Below are positions 8,603-15,542 of a DNA stretch of 34,848 bases, in pieces (the first letter of the stretch is position 1; each line of letters opens with the position of its first letter). Where the stretch lies: the NCBI GenBank assembly GCA_002728675.1, contig PBVL01000173.1:1-34848 (forward strand). The letters run 5' to 3'. The notes under the pieces are model-generated. The model did not search any database, had not been told where the DNA came from, and was given only the letters and a program-made list of their open reading frames with translations. The translations under genes were made by a program, and so were the position numbers. This DNA is from Gammaproteobacteria bacterium (GTDB lineage Bacteria; Pseudomonadota; Gammaproteobacteria; Pseudomonadales; Azotimanducaceae).

Positions 8603-9739
8603 ATGCCAATCACCCCATTTCACATTGCCGTACCGGACAGTGATCTCACCGATCTGAAGACACGACTGTCCCTGACTCGGTTCCCCGATGCCGAAACGCC
8701 TGACGACTGGAGCCAGGGGATTCCGCTCGGCTACATGCAGGAGATTCGCGACTACTGGCTGAACGACTACGACTGGCGCTCACGGGAAGCGTTGCTGAAC
8801 CAGTTCGACCAGTTCACCACCGCCATCGAGGGCCTCGACTTTCACTTCATTCACGTCCGTTCGAGCGTCGAGGACGCTGCGCCGTTGCTGCTGACGCACG
8901 GTTGGCCGGGCTCCGTCGTGGAATTCCAGAAGGTCCTGCCGCTGCTCACCGAACCGCAGGCACACGGCGGCGACTCTGCAGATGCCTTCCACGTGGTCTG
9001 CCCCACGCTGCCCGGATTCGGCTTCTCGGGGAAACCCACCACGCCCGGCTGGAACATCGACCGGATCGCCGCCGCGTGGAACGCGCTGATGCTCGAAATT
9101 GGCTACGAGCAGTACTTCGCCCAGGGCGGCGACTGGGGCTCGGTCGTCACCGCCGCAATTGGCGCACAGAAGCTGGGCAACTGTCAGGGCATTCACATGA
9201 ACATGCCGGTGGTCGCGCCCGATCCCGATACGATGCAGGACCTGACGGAGCTCGAACAGGCCGCGCTTGCCGCCGCCAAGTTCTACCAGGATCACGACTC
9301 CGGCTACTCGAAGCAGCAAAGCACGAGGCCCCAGACGCTCGGGTACGGCCTGGCGGACTCTCCGATTGGCCAGGCAGCATGGATTCTGGAGAAGTTCTAC
9401 CAGTGGACCGACTGCAACGGGCACCCTGAGAACGTCCTGTCGCGGGACGAATTGCTGGACAACGTCATGCTCTACTGGCTCTGCGACGCGGGCGCATCGT
9501 CAGCGAGAATCTATTGGGAGAGTTTCAACGCCCCACGCGGCTCTGACGCGATCACCCTGCCCTCAGGATGCAGTATTTTCCCGAAAGAGATCTTCAAGAC
9601 GTCGCGCCGATGGGCGGAGAAGCGCTTCACCGACCTGCGCTATTTCAACGAACTCGACAAAGGTGGGCACTTCGCCGCGTTTGAACGTCCGGAAACGTTT
9701 ACGGAGGAGGTTCGCGCCTGCTTCCGCACCATGCGGTGA
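8603..9739 (+). CDS. Epoxide hydrolase (alpha/beta hydrolase, EHN type)
   Basis: A 378-residue soluble epoxide hydrolase, opening epoxides to vicinal diols by a covalent ester mechanism. The N-terminal EHN region (residues ~1-95, P-I-x-P-F-x-I-A-V-P-D-x-D-L-x-D-L-K-x-R-L) is followed by the alpha/beta hydrolase core. H-G-W-P-G-S at 99-104 supplies the oxyanion hole. D177 in G-G-D-W-G-S is the expected nucleophile and H356 in K-G-G-H-F-A-A-F-E the catalytic base. Tyrosines in the lid would activate the epoxide. AGGAG at 8592-8596 fixes the ATG at 8603. Length and motifs agree with the microsomal-type/EPHX-like bacterial family. It is transcribed divergently from the acyl-CoA dehydrogenase operon, which suggests a shared catabolic role. 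Confidence 0.93.
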   Translation: MPITPFHIAVPDSDLTDLKTRLSLTRFPDAETPDDWSQGIPLGYMQEIRDYWLNDYDWRSREALLNQFDQFTTAIEGLDFHFIHVRSSVEDAAPLLLTHGWPGSVVEFQKVLPLLTEPQAHGGDSADAFHVVCPTLPGFGFSGKPTTPGWNIDRIAAAWNALMLEIGYEQYFAQGGDWGSVVTAAIGAQKLGNCQGIHMNMPVVAPDPDTMQDLTELEQAALAAAKFYQDHDSGYSKQQSTRPQTLGYGLADSPIGQAAWILEKFYQWTDCNGHPENVLSRDELLDNVMLYWLCDAGASSARIYWESFNAPRGSDAITLPSGCSIFPKEIFKTSRRWAEKRFTDLRYFNELDKGGHFAAFERPETFTEEVRACFRTMR

Positions 9740-9838
9740 ATCGGAGCAAGCCCCCGCCGTCGCCAACACCTCATCGCAGAACGCGACCACCCTGTCCACG
9801 TCGCTGACGCCAGTCAAGACGAGATTGATGATGCCAAT
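9740..9838 (-). pseudogene. Possible N-terminal remnant of a VOC/glyoxalase-family gene
   Basis: Directly behind the selenoprotein stop, the minus strand reads GGAGGG (9847-9842) and then, from an ATT at 9838, I-N-L-V-L-T-G-V-S-D-V-D-R-V-V-A-F-C-D-E-V-L-A. This resembles the first strand and helix of vicinal-oxygen-chelate proteins (typically hxhxVsDhxRsxaFYdxvLa). Similarity fades after about 30 residues, where the epoxide hydrolase end on the other strand begins, and there is no standard start codon. It may be a truncated gene left by a rearrangement that joined this operon to the epoxide hydrolase. The stretch is short, so chance resemblance is possible. Confidence 0.35.
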
Positions 9839-9851
9839 CGACCCTCCGCGT

Positions 9852-10373
9852 TCACTGCGCCATCAGAAACCTGATGCCCTGCTCGTAGGCGTCCTGCGCC
9901 CGTTCCCTGATCTCGTCGAGTGAACGGGAGCCGATCGGGTGTTCAACCGAGGCGAACTGATAGTCGGGCACCCCCAGCACCTTGGCGATGTTCTTCGCCG
10001 TCGGTTCGAACGGGGTGGTGCAGATGACCAGCGCGGGTTTACCGAGCTGCTCGAACATTACGCCGTCGTGCAAACTGCACGTTGAACAGCTTCCTCAGTC
10101 CCCGACGGTCGTGATGAGGAACTCGCAGACCTCGGAGAGCTTCTGCAGATGCTCCGCCGGTGCGGGTCTGCCCGCATTGCGCTTGTCGATCAATTCGACA
10201 ACCTCACAGCCGTGCCGCTCGGCAAAAATGGCCGCAGTCTCCTGCGCCAACGTGTCGGCGTTCGCTTTGCCGTTGATCAGGATCCCGATCTTGCGACCTT
10301 CGAGGTAGGTCAACCGGGGCGCCTGGATTCTGGCGGAGCGGTTTGTGCCGCCCGCCGGGTTCACCAGTTCCAT
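9852..10373 (-). CDS. UGSC-family selenoprotein (TGA at codon 93 read as selenocysteine)
   Basis: A 173-residue protein of the UGSC (seleno)protein family; enzymatic role unknown, presumably redox. ATG 10373 follows GGGAG. The frame is open to TGA at 10097-10095 and continues without interruption to TGA at 9854-9852. Around the internal TGA the translation is F-L-I-T-T-V-G-D-Sec-G-S-C-S-T-C, where the family has either Sec or Cys in U/C-G-S-C. The chain then continues with L-H-D-G-V-M-F-E-Q-L-G-K-P. Upstream, G-R-K-I-G-I-L-I-N-G-K-A-N-A-D is a typical first strand and helix. Sec93, Cys96 and Cys99 form a potential redox centre. A hairpin begins 13 bases after the TGA. Calling this a pseudogene or two genes is unlikely, since the codon falls exactly on the family's Sec position. 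It lies 22 bases behind its partner gene. Sec use requires selABCD elsewhere in the genome, not visible here. Confidence 0.88.
10067..10081 (-). promoter_or_regulatory. SECIS-like hairpin downstream of the selenocysteine TGA
   Basis: On the minus strand CGTGCA-GTT-TGCACG forms a perfect 6-bp stem with a three-base loop (or 5 bp with a five-base loop), starting 13 bases after the in-frame TGA at 10097-10095. Bacterial SECIS elements, bound by SelB, lie at this distance. The E. coli fdhF apical stem-loop (UGCA-GGUC-UGCA) is similar, with G and U in the loop. Established knowledge sets position and loop preference; SelB binding here is inferred. Confidence 0.65.
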
Positions 10374-10395
10374 CGATGTCTCCCGTTGTCTGGAT

Positions 10396-11463
10396 TCATG
10401 TTCGCACCTCTGCATGCTGCATGATCGAAGCCCGCGTCCGGCTCCACGAGGTGATGAAGGCCGAATGGCCACCGGCAAGTCCACCGGCAACGGTCAGCAT
10501 GATGTCGTCCGGCGCGAGCCCGCGGTGCACGAACGACTCACCTTCCGGTCCGGTGTGGCCCGCGTTTAGCTGGGCTTCGTGTTCGCGCGGCACATACTTG
10601 CCGCACGCCTGCATGGCCGCAACGGGCTGACGCGCATGCATGAAGAGGTACTCGCGGGTATCGGCCTTGCTCCAGCCGGACCCGGCGACAATCTTTGCGT
10701 GTTCGGGTGAGAGCACCACCATCGACTGGCCAATCGTGATGCACCCGAGGTTTGCCATCGAGTCGGCAATACAATCGAGGATCGTTTCCGGGTTTGCGCC
10801 GCCGTGGTTCTCGACGTTGTTGAAGCTCGAACCCGCGTAGGTCACGACACAGCTCGCACCCTCTCCGTAACCGAGTTCAACCGGCAGAGGGTCCCAGGGG
10901 TTCACGTCAGCACGCTCGGCGAAACAGAAACTGTACTTGCCAGGGAAACCCTGGGTCGACTGATCCGACACGCCAGGAATCATTTCGAAGACGTTCATCA
11001 GGATCAGCCGGATGGCGCGACCGAGGGTTGCGTTGGCACGCGTGCCCGGCGCAAACGTCCCTGCACCGGAGTTCATGCCGATCGCCTCGACAACCGGTCC
11101 CGCGACCAGCAACACAGGAGTCGAGCCGCCGGTTGAAGCACTTGCCGCGTGGAAGTTGTAGTCGGGTTTGTCGAGAGCCTCCAGCGCAGCCACCAGGACC
11201 GGAAAGTACTCCGGCAGGCACCCGGCCATCACCGCATTGACCGCGGCGGCGAGCGCGGTACACGTATTGCCGGTCGTTGGGTGGGTATTCAGAACGTCCT
11301 CGGGCGCGTGCCCGGTGCCCGCCAACATCGCTTCGACCCTGGCACGTTCCGGAGGGACAACCGGCAGGCCGTCCGCCGCCCAGCCGATCTCATAACAGTG
11401 ATCAATCGCCGCGAGGACGTCACCATCAAACGTGGTGACAGCGCTGTTCGGCACCGTACTCAA
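10396..11463 (-). CDS. Conserved protein of unknown function, operon partner of the UGSC selenoprotein
   Basis: A 355-residue soluble protein with no signal peptide or membrane span. Start is TTG at 11463 with AGGGAG at 11475-11470, well placed; no ATG competes. Visible features are D-G-L-P-V-V-P-P at residues 31-38, N-A-V-M-A-G-C-L-P-E-Y-F-P-V-L at 76-90, and a Gly-rich A-S-A-S-T-G-G-S-T-P-V-L-L-V-A-G-P segment at 107-123. There are several cysteines (C68, C82, C180, C205, C231, C241, C287). I recall similar proteins lying next to UGSC-family genes, but no characterised function, and I do not assign one. Being 22 bases upstream of the selenoprotein it very likely forms an operon and perhaps a complex or two-enzyme pathway with it. 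The cysteines may exchange electrons with the Sec centre; this is inference. Confidence 0.8.
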   Translation of the reverse strand: MSTVPNSAVTTFDGDVLAAIDHCYEIGWAADGLPVVPPERARVEAMLAGTGHAPEDVLNTHPTTGNTCTALAAAVNAVMAGCLPEYFPVLVAALEALDKPDYNFHAASASTGGSTPVLLVAGPVVEAIGMNSGAGTFAPGTRANATLGRAIRLILMNVFEMIPGVSDQSTQGFPGKYSFCFAERADVNPWDPLPVELGYGEGASCVVTYAGSSFNNVENHGGANPETILDCIADSMANLGCITIGQSMVVLSPEHAKIVAGSGWSKADTREYLFMHARQPVAAMQACGKYVPREHEAQLNAGHTGPEGESFVHRGLAPDDIMLTVAGGLAGGHSAFITSWSRTRASIMQHAEVRT

Positions 11464-11479
11464 ATGAATCTCCCTGCGT

Positions 11480-11520
11480 GTTCAATCGGGGCGCATCTCG
11501 CCAGCCCGTTCCAATTGAAC
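11480..11520. promoter_or_regulatory. 7-bp inverted repeat in the leader of the selenoprotein operon
   Basis: GTTCAAT (11480-11486) and ATTGAAC (11514-11520) are perfect inverted arms separated by 27 bases, lying just upstream of the AGGGAG site and TTG start of the partner gene. The arms could form an operator or a leader stem. No regulator can be tied to them. Confidence 0.25.
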
Positions 11521-11550
11521 CACATGCCGGCCGACGTGACCTCTGTCCTG

Positions 11551-11568
11551 ACCGGGGGGTGTCCCGGT
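11551..11568 (-). terminator. Hairpin 12 bases after the M48 protease stop
   Basis: ACCGGG and CCCGGT pair around a six-base loop, directly downstream of the minus-strand protease stop at 11580. No T-run follows, so it may be a Rho-associated or weak terminator between the YjgN/M48 unit and the selenoprotein operon. Confidence 0.35.
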
Positions 11569-11579
11569 ATGCGACCAGA

Positions 11580-12614
11580 TCAGCGGTAGGCTTCGATCAG
11601 TTCGGCCCGGTCTTCCGCGGCCGGATGGGTTGCGAGATAACGCTGCAGCTTGCCCACGCTTCGTGATACACCCGAGTCTAGGCCGTCACCTTCGTCACCT
11701 TCACCGGTGTAGTGCCCTTCGAGACGCCGCATGATCCGTGCAAAGTGCTCCAGATCCTGACCTGCCGCCACCATGGACTCGAGCGCGTAGACGTCAGCCT
11801 CCCGTTCGAAGTCGCGCGAATAGGCCAGATCGACCAGCACCGCCGGCAGTCCGATCAATAGGTCGAACGAGCTCACGTCACCGGTGATGAGGAACACCAC
11901 AACCGCCACTCCGGAACTCTGGATGACCCTGCGGAGCAGATGCCTGTGATGCAGGTGTCCAACTTCGTGGTAGGCAACCGCAAGCAACTCCCCGTCGTGC
12001 TCCGCAAGTTCCACAATACCGTCGGTAAAGACGATCGATGCGTCCGGCAGCGCAAATGCGTTGGGCGGTCCCTTGCGGAAGTGAAGTTCGGCACCCGGAT
12101 GCAGCGCGAGCGCCGGCGCGACCAGATCGCGCACCCGCCGCTTCTCGAGCCCGGACAGTTCCGAGTCATCGAACATCACCGTATCGAGCACGTCCAGACT
12201 TCCGCCCGAGATGTCCTCCACGATCGCTCCCGGCAGCGACATCGCGATGCGCTCGGCCGCTCTCGGAATGCCGTCCAGCACGACCCAGACACTGAACCCG
12301 AGCGTGAACAGCGTTGCAACGACGATCAGGCCGAGGTGCCGTTCGAGCAGATCCAGCGCCAGCCCGGGTGATTCCGGGCCAAGCAGCTCGTCAACGCCGT
12401 CGTTGTCTTCGGTCGTGAAGAGGCTGCCGCTGGGGAAGGTGAACGTACGCGGCACCCGGCCCAGGCGCGACGACACCACCACATCATCAATCTCCGCGAC
12501 GTCGACTTCTGCGTCGTCATAGTCGCAGACGACCAGATCGTCACCTTCCGCGGTCAGATAGGCGGCGAATGTCCGTGAGGTGCGCCCGTCATTGAACTCG
12601 CCCTCTACGATCAC
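11580..12614 (-). CDS. Membrane-anchored M48-family zinc metallopeptidase
   Basis: A 344-residue protein with an N-terminal soluble beta-rich domain (1-90), one membrane helix (about 94-113), and an M48 peptidase domain. The zinc site is H-E-V-G-H at 216-220, with third ligand E270 in E-R-E-A-D; the intervening hydrophobic stretch (232-265) may dip into the membrane. The family includes HtpX and Ste24-like proteases that handle membrane or envelope proteins. The GTG start at 12614 overlaps the stop of the upstream YjgN-like gene as GTGA, which decides the start and indicates translational coupling. YjgN-like proteins and M48 peptidases with such N-terminal domains often occur together, as I recall. 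Substrate unknown. Confidence 0.88.
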   Translation of the reverse strand: MIVEGEFNDGRTSRTFAAYLTAEGDDLVVCDYDDAEVDVAEIDDVVVSSRLGRVPRTFTFPSGSLFTTEDNDGVDELLGPESPGLALDLLERHLGLIVVATLFTLGFSVWVVLDGIPRAAERIAMSLPGAIVEDISGGSLDVLDTVMFDDSELSGLEKRRVRDLVAPALALHPGAELHFRKGPPNAFALPDASIVFTDGIVELAEHDGELLAVAYHEVGHLHHRHLLRRVIQSSGVAVVVFLITGDVSSFDLLIGLPAVLVDLAYSRDFEREADVYALESMVAAGQDLEHFARIMRRLEGHYTGEGDEGDGLDSGVSRSVGKLQRYLATHPAAEDRAELIEAYR

Positions 12615-13651
12615 GCAAGCGATCCGATATCGAAGTCGAAGACTTCACCAAACTCCTCGCCCAGTGCGCTGACGGCCTCGCGCTCCGCCCGGACGAAGTC
12701 GTCGATGGAACCGACCGCGATGAACGTCATGTGGTCCGCGACATAGTGTGTCAGCCGGACCTTGGCTGCGGGCAGATAGAGCCCGAGCGTCACGATCGTC
12801 AGGAAGAACACGGTGGCGCAGGTCATGAAGTACCCGGGAAACTCCAGTTCGGCGTCGAGTTCATGCCGATCGAGACTGGAACTGTTGTAGTAGAGGTTGA
12901 TCATCATCATCCGGATGAGAACGATGGTCACACCGTAGCCGATCACTGGAATGATCAGCAGGACAGGATTCGGCTCACCCTGATCGGCCCCCGCTCCAAG
13001 TACGGCCAGCAGTGCTCCCGTGAGACCAAATCCGAGGATTGCGAAGAGGAAAATCTTGCCGTAGTCGAGGTACCCCGCATCGAAGGCAAACGATGTCGTC
13101 CCGTAGCTGCTGTTGTCGACGATGTACTCATTCATCCTGAGCACCGCATAGGGATACAGCAGGCCGAACGACAACATGCCAAGCAACGGCCAGACGTACA
13201 GCACCATGAACGCATCGCCGTATCCACCGTGGAATCGGAACTGAACATTGCGCCAGGCGCTCATCCGCGCGTTGAAGGCCAGCGAGCGCATCACCAGAAA
13301 CGGGATCGCGAAGAACAACAGGAAGGCAATGATCATCCCGACCGTGGGCGCGAAGTTGAGTGTCACCGAGTACAGGAGGAACACACCGACAGCGATCAGA
13401 CGCCCAATGAGGATCTGCATTGGCTGCGCCAGATACTGGAACGGCGAGCCCGCAAAGTACAGGTTCGAGTAGAAATAGCGCTTGGTGCGCACCTTGGCCC
13501 AGGCCGAGTAGACTCCGAGCGTCAGGATCGTCAACAGCAGATTGACGATCCAGATCTTGAAGAACTCGAACCCGTCGCCGCGAAATTCGAACGGATAGTT
13601 CGTGATGTCAGATGGCGGCAGATGGTCACCGGGTTCAGGCGAGTCGGTCAT
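12611..13651 (-). CDS. yjgN: YjgN family (DUF898) inner-membrane protein
   Basis: A 346-residue multi-pass membrane protein. The DUF898 signature is clear twice: F-E-F-R-G-D-G-F-E-F-F-K-I-W, then N-L-L-L-T-I-L-T-L-G-V-Y-S-A-W-A-K-V-R-T near residues 25-60, and a related T-I-V-T-L-G-L-Y-L-P-A-A-K-V-R close to the C-terminus, showing an internal repeat. About six or seven membrane helices lie between. ATG 13651 has AGGAG seven bases upstream; a longer open frame begins further up but has Arg/Cys-rich, non-membrane content and no ribosome-binding site, so it is rejected. The stop overlaps the M48 protease start. The function of YjgN is unknown; the pairing suggests an envelope quality-control or transport role. 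Confidence 0.88.
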   Translation of the reverse strand: MTDSPEPGDHLPPSDITNYPFEFRGDGFEFFKIWIVNLLLTILTLGVYSAWAKVRTKRYFYSNLYFAGSPFQYLAQPMQILIGRLIAVGVFLLYSVTLNFAPTVGMIIAFLLFFAIPFLVMRSLAFNARMSAWRNVQFRFHGGYGDAFMVLYVWPLLGMLSFGLLYPYAVLRMNEYIVDNSSYGTTSFAFDAGYLDYGKIFLFAILGFGLTGALLAVLGAGADQGEPNPVLLIIPVIGYGVTIVLIRMMMINLYYNSSSLDRHELDAELEFPGYFMTCATVFFLTIVTLGLYLPAAKVRLTHYVADHMTFIAVGSIDDFVRAEREAVSALGEEFGEVFDFDIGSLA

Positions 13652-14032
13652 GAGCAGGCTCCTCTGGCGATAGGTAGTGCCGCGGGCGGGCGAAACCCTC
13701 ACCTGATCGACCGACTCTGAGCCACCGGAACGATTGCCCCGCGACCGCACGCGGGAATTGCAGGCGCATGTACGCGCGGCCCGCCGAGCCCGTCTGCACG
13801 GTGGACACGGGTTCCACCCTCGTTGCCCATTGAACCACAAAGCGGTAGCCGGGCCGGACCCCTCGCGGAATCCCCGCAAAAAAATGGCGAGCCGTAGCGG
13901 CAGTTTGGGGACTGCCTGGCTCGCCTAGTCTTGGCTGGAAGGTGGGCGCCCCGCCCTGGGGACAGGCGGAACGCCGAAACTGAACTGACCGACGGCTCTA
14001 TGCCCCGGAACCGTCAGTCACCGAACGCCGGA
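13652..14032. other. 381-base intergenic stretch
   Basis: It lies between the YjgN start and the stop of the secreted-protein gene, both on the minus strand. It holds the intrinsic terminator at 13878-13925 and, nearer 13652-13870, the presumed YjgN promoter, of which no convincing -35/-10 pair is visible. I see no gene in it. Confidence 0.6.
13878..13925 (-). terminator. Intrinsic terminator of the small secreted-protein gene
   Basis: Read on the minus strand, an outer 8-bp stem (GGCGAGCC with GGCTCGCC) encloses an inner 6-bp stem (GGCAGT with ACTGCC) and a six-base loop, followed after CA by seven T. This is a textbook Rho-independent terminator, 108 bases past the stop at 14033, and it closes that transcript before the YjgN operon. 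Confidence 0.85.
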
Positions 14033-14368
14033 TCAGTTGCTGGCTGAGGCAACCGACCTCGTCTCGCCGAGGTCCGTGTTGCTCGCAACAACGCGCCGAC
14101 CGTTCAAACTGGTGTCGCACTGCTTCGTCACCCGGGTCCGTTGCCCATCAATCCAGGCCGTCCCGGCAATCTCGAAGACCCGTCCAGCGCCGGACTCGCC
14201 GCGCTTGTAGGTGCGTTCAAGCACGAGACCGCTGCCGCGCATTTCCTCTTCGAGTGCGTTCGCGCAGGCTTCGAAGCCACGCTGTTCGGCAAAACTTGCC
14301 GCGGCGGAGGGCAGGGCGACGGTGCTGAGACCGGCAACGACGAGGGCGACTGGAAGAAATCGTTTCAT
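14033..14368 (-). CDS. Small secreted protein of unknown function
   Basis: A 111-residue protein with a good signal peptide: K-R at residues 2-3, a hydrophobic core F-L-P-V-A-L-V-V-A-G-L, and a likely cleavage after A-L-P-S-A-A-A. The mature part (about 85 residues) has two cysteines, in F-E-A-C-A-N-A-L-E-E-E and K-Q-C-D-T, that may form a disulfide in the periplasm. The mature chain is charged and probably a small alpha/beta fold, with V-F-E-I-A-G-T-A-W-I-D-G resembling a beta hairpin. GGAG ahead of ATG 14368 fixes the start; a longer upstream reading lacks coding character. It is transcribed away from the adjacent OmpR/CadC-type regulator gene, and the phased repeats between them make it a plausible regulatory target. 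I do not recognise the family. Confidence 0.65.
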   Translation of the reverse strand: MKRFLPVALVVAGLSTVALPSAAASFAEQRGFEACANALEEEMRGSGLVLERTYKRGESGAGRVFEIAGTAWIDGQRTRVTKQCDTSLNGRRVVASNTDLGETRSVASASN

Positions 14369-14498
14369 TGGGCGCTCCGTGTGCATGACGGGGATCATGT
14401 TCCACGTCCCCGGGTCTGCCGTCCTTGCTGCGACGTGCGCTTTTTCTGGAGTCCTGGTGGTCAGGGGCACCGGACCTTCCCCGTGCCGGGGGGTTGTC

Positions 14499-14565
14499 CT
14501 GCCCCTTCCCTGCCCCAATGTCTGCCATATGGCTGCGTTCTGTCTGCCATTCGCCTGCCTGGTTG
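14499..14565. repeat. Six CTGC motifs phased at ~11 bp, probable operator array
   Basis: CTGC followed by C or G begins at 14499, 14510, 14522, 14533, 14544 and 14555, giving steps of 11, 12, 11, 11 and 11 bases, about one helical turn each. Within it the 10-mer TGTCTGCCAT occurs exactly twice (14519-14528 and 14541-14550), two turns apart. OmpR-type winged-helix proteins are known to bind head-to-tail direct repeats with this spacing, and a gene for such a protein starts 39 bases further on. Autoregulation and control of the divergent secreted-protein gene are inferred. Confidence 0.6.
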
Positions 14566-14603
14566 GTCCGTGTAGCGTTTGAACCAAAAACTGCGTCATA
14601 GAA

Positions 14604-15466
14604 GTGTCAGAACAACACCAGATCCTTATGTGTGTCATCGGAGAGTGGACGGTACGGCCTGAACTGGACCGACTCGAGAAGGGAGCAGAAACCCGGCACA
14701 TCGTGCCGCGTGCGACCGACATGCTGGTCTACATGGCGGAGCGGCAGGGCCAGCTCGTCACCAACGAGGAACTCCTGGACGCGTTCTGGCGCGGTGCCAT
14801 CTCCGGCGACAATGCGGTGCACAAGACCGTCGCAGGTCTGCGCCGGGCGCTTGGCGACGACCCGTCGCAACCCAGCTACATCCAAACCCATCCGAAGCGT
14901 GGCTATCGCCTGATCGCGCCGGCGCGGCCGGCCGCGGCGGCACCCCGCACCGCTCCGGTCGCGACATCGCACATCGTTGGCGTTCTGCCATTCGTGGCGC
15001 TCGAAGACGGCAACACGGAGCTGCATTCCTTCGCCCTGGGCCTCGCTGAAGAGCTGGTCAGCTGGCTCGGCGAGGCGGGCTTGTACAGGTGCTCGCAAGA
15101 ACGGTCACCTTTGGCCTCGCAACACCGTACGGGAATCCCGCTGCACTGGGATCGAAAGTAGGCTGCACGCACCTGCTGGAAGGCTCCGTGCGCAGGCACG
15201 GGAATCAGCTCCGGCTGACCGCACGTCTGGTCGACTGTGCCGCAGGCCAGCCGAGCTGGAGCAGGACGATCGACCGTTCAGTCGACAACCCCGTCGAGAG
15301 CCCGATCGAGAGCCAGGAAGCCCTCGCGCAGTCGCTCAGTCTCTCCCTCGGAGAGCACCTTGGCGCGGTCGAGCCCCTCCCGTTCGCGCCCACCCCCAAC
15401 CAAAGCTATCTGAAACACCTGTTTGACGAGTCGGAAGCGCCACTCTCCGATGAAGCGCCCGGCTGA
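14604..15466 (+). pseudogene. OmpR/CadC-type winged-helix transcriptional regulator, frameshifted
   Basis: The N-terminal ~105 residues form a trans_reg_C DNA-binding domain: R-A-T-D-M-L-V-Y-M-A-E-R-Q-G-Q-L-V-T-N-E-E-L, then a recognition-helix region D-N-A-V-H-K-T-V-A-G-L-R-R-A-L-G-D, and the wing Y-I-Q-T-H-P-K-R-G-Y-R-L. Unlike CadC no membrane helix follows. Instead an adenylate-cyclase/TolB-associated sensor-like domain begins (V-G-V-L-P-F-V-A-L-E-D, L-A-E-E-L-V-S-W-L), continuing into L-E-G-S-V-R-R-H-G-N-Q-L-R-L-T-A-R-L-V-D. The join needs a frame change at 15089: R in one frame meets V-L-A-R-T-V-T-F in the next, as if one G of GGG were lost. Restored length is 287 residues. Start is GTG 14604 or ATG 14628; neither has a strong ribosome-binding site. 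Confidence 0.75.
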
Positions 15467-15504
15467 CAGCCGCGCAGCGGCAGACGCGGCGGCGAAGGGC
15501 GCGT

Positions 15505-15513
15505 TGATATAAT
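15505..15513 (+). promoter_or_regulatory. Extended -10 promoter element
   Basis: TGATATAAT matches the extended -10 consensus TGnTATAAT exactly and stands out in GC-rich surroundings. It lies 29 bases before the GTG of the nitroreductase gene. No good -35 is seen, as is usual for extended -10 promoters. It probably drives the nitroreductase-trhO-prpF-like unit. Confidence 0.6.
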
Positions 15514-15542
15514 CGCGCCACCATCCGACACGGGAACCTGCC

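Noticed and set aside
9852-10073. The 3' half of the selenoprotein as an independent gene starting at TTG 10073
   Set aside because: It has no ribosome-binding site, begins inside the hairpin, and its conserved U-G-S-C motif lies upstream in the same frame.
12731-13720. A 329-codon plus-strand frame opposite the YjgN gene
   Set aside because: It mirrors a well-supported membrane-protein gene; its His/Glu/Arg-rich translation is typical of antisense shadow in GC-rich DNA.
14033-14722. A 229-codon reading of the secreted-protein gene
   Set aside because: The longer part crosses the divergent promoter region and phased repeats, while ATG 14368 has a ribosome-binding site and begins a signal peptide.
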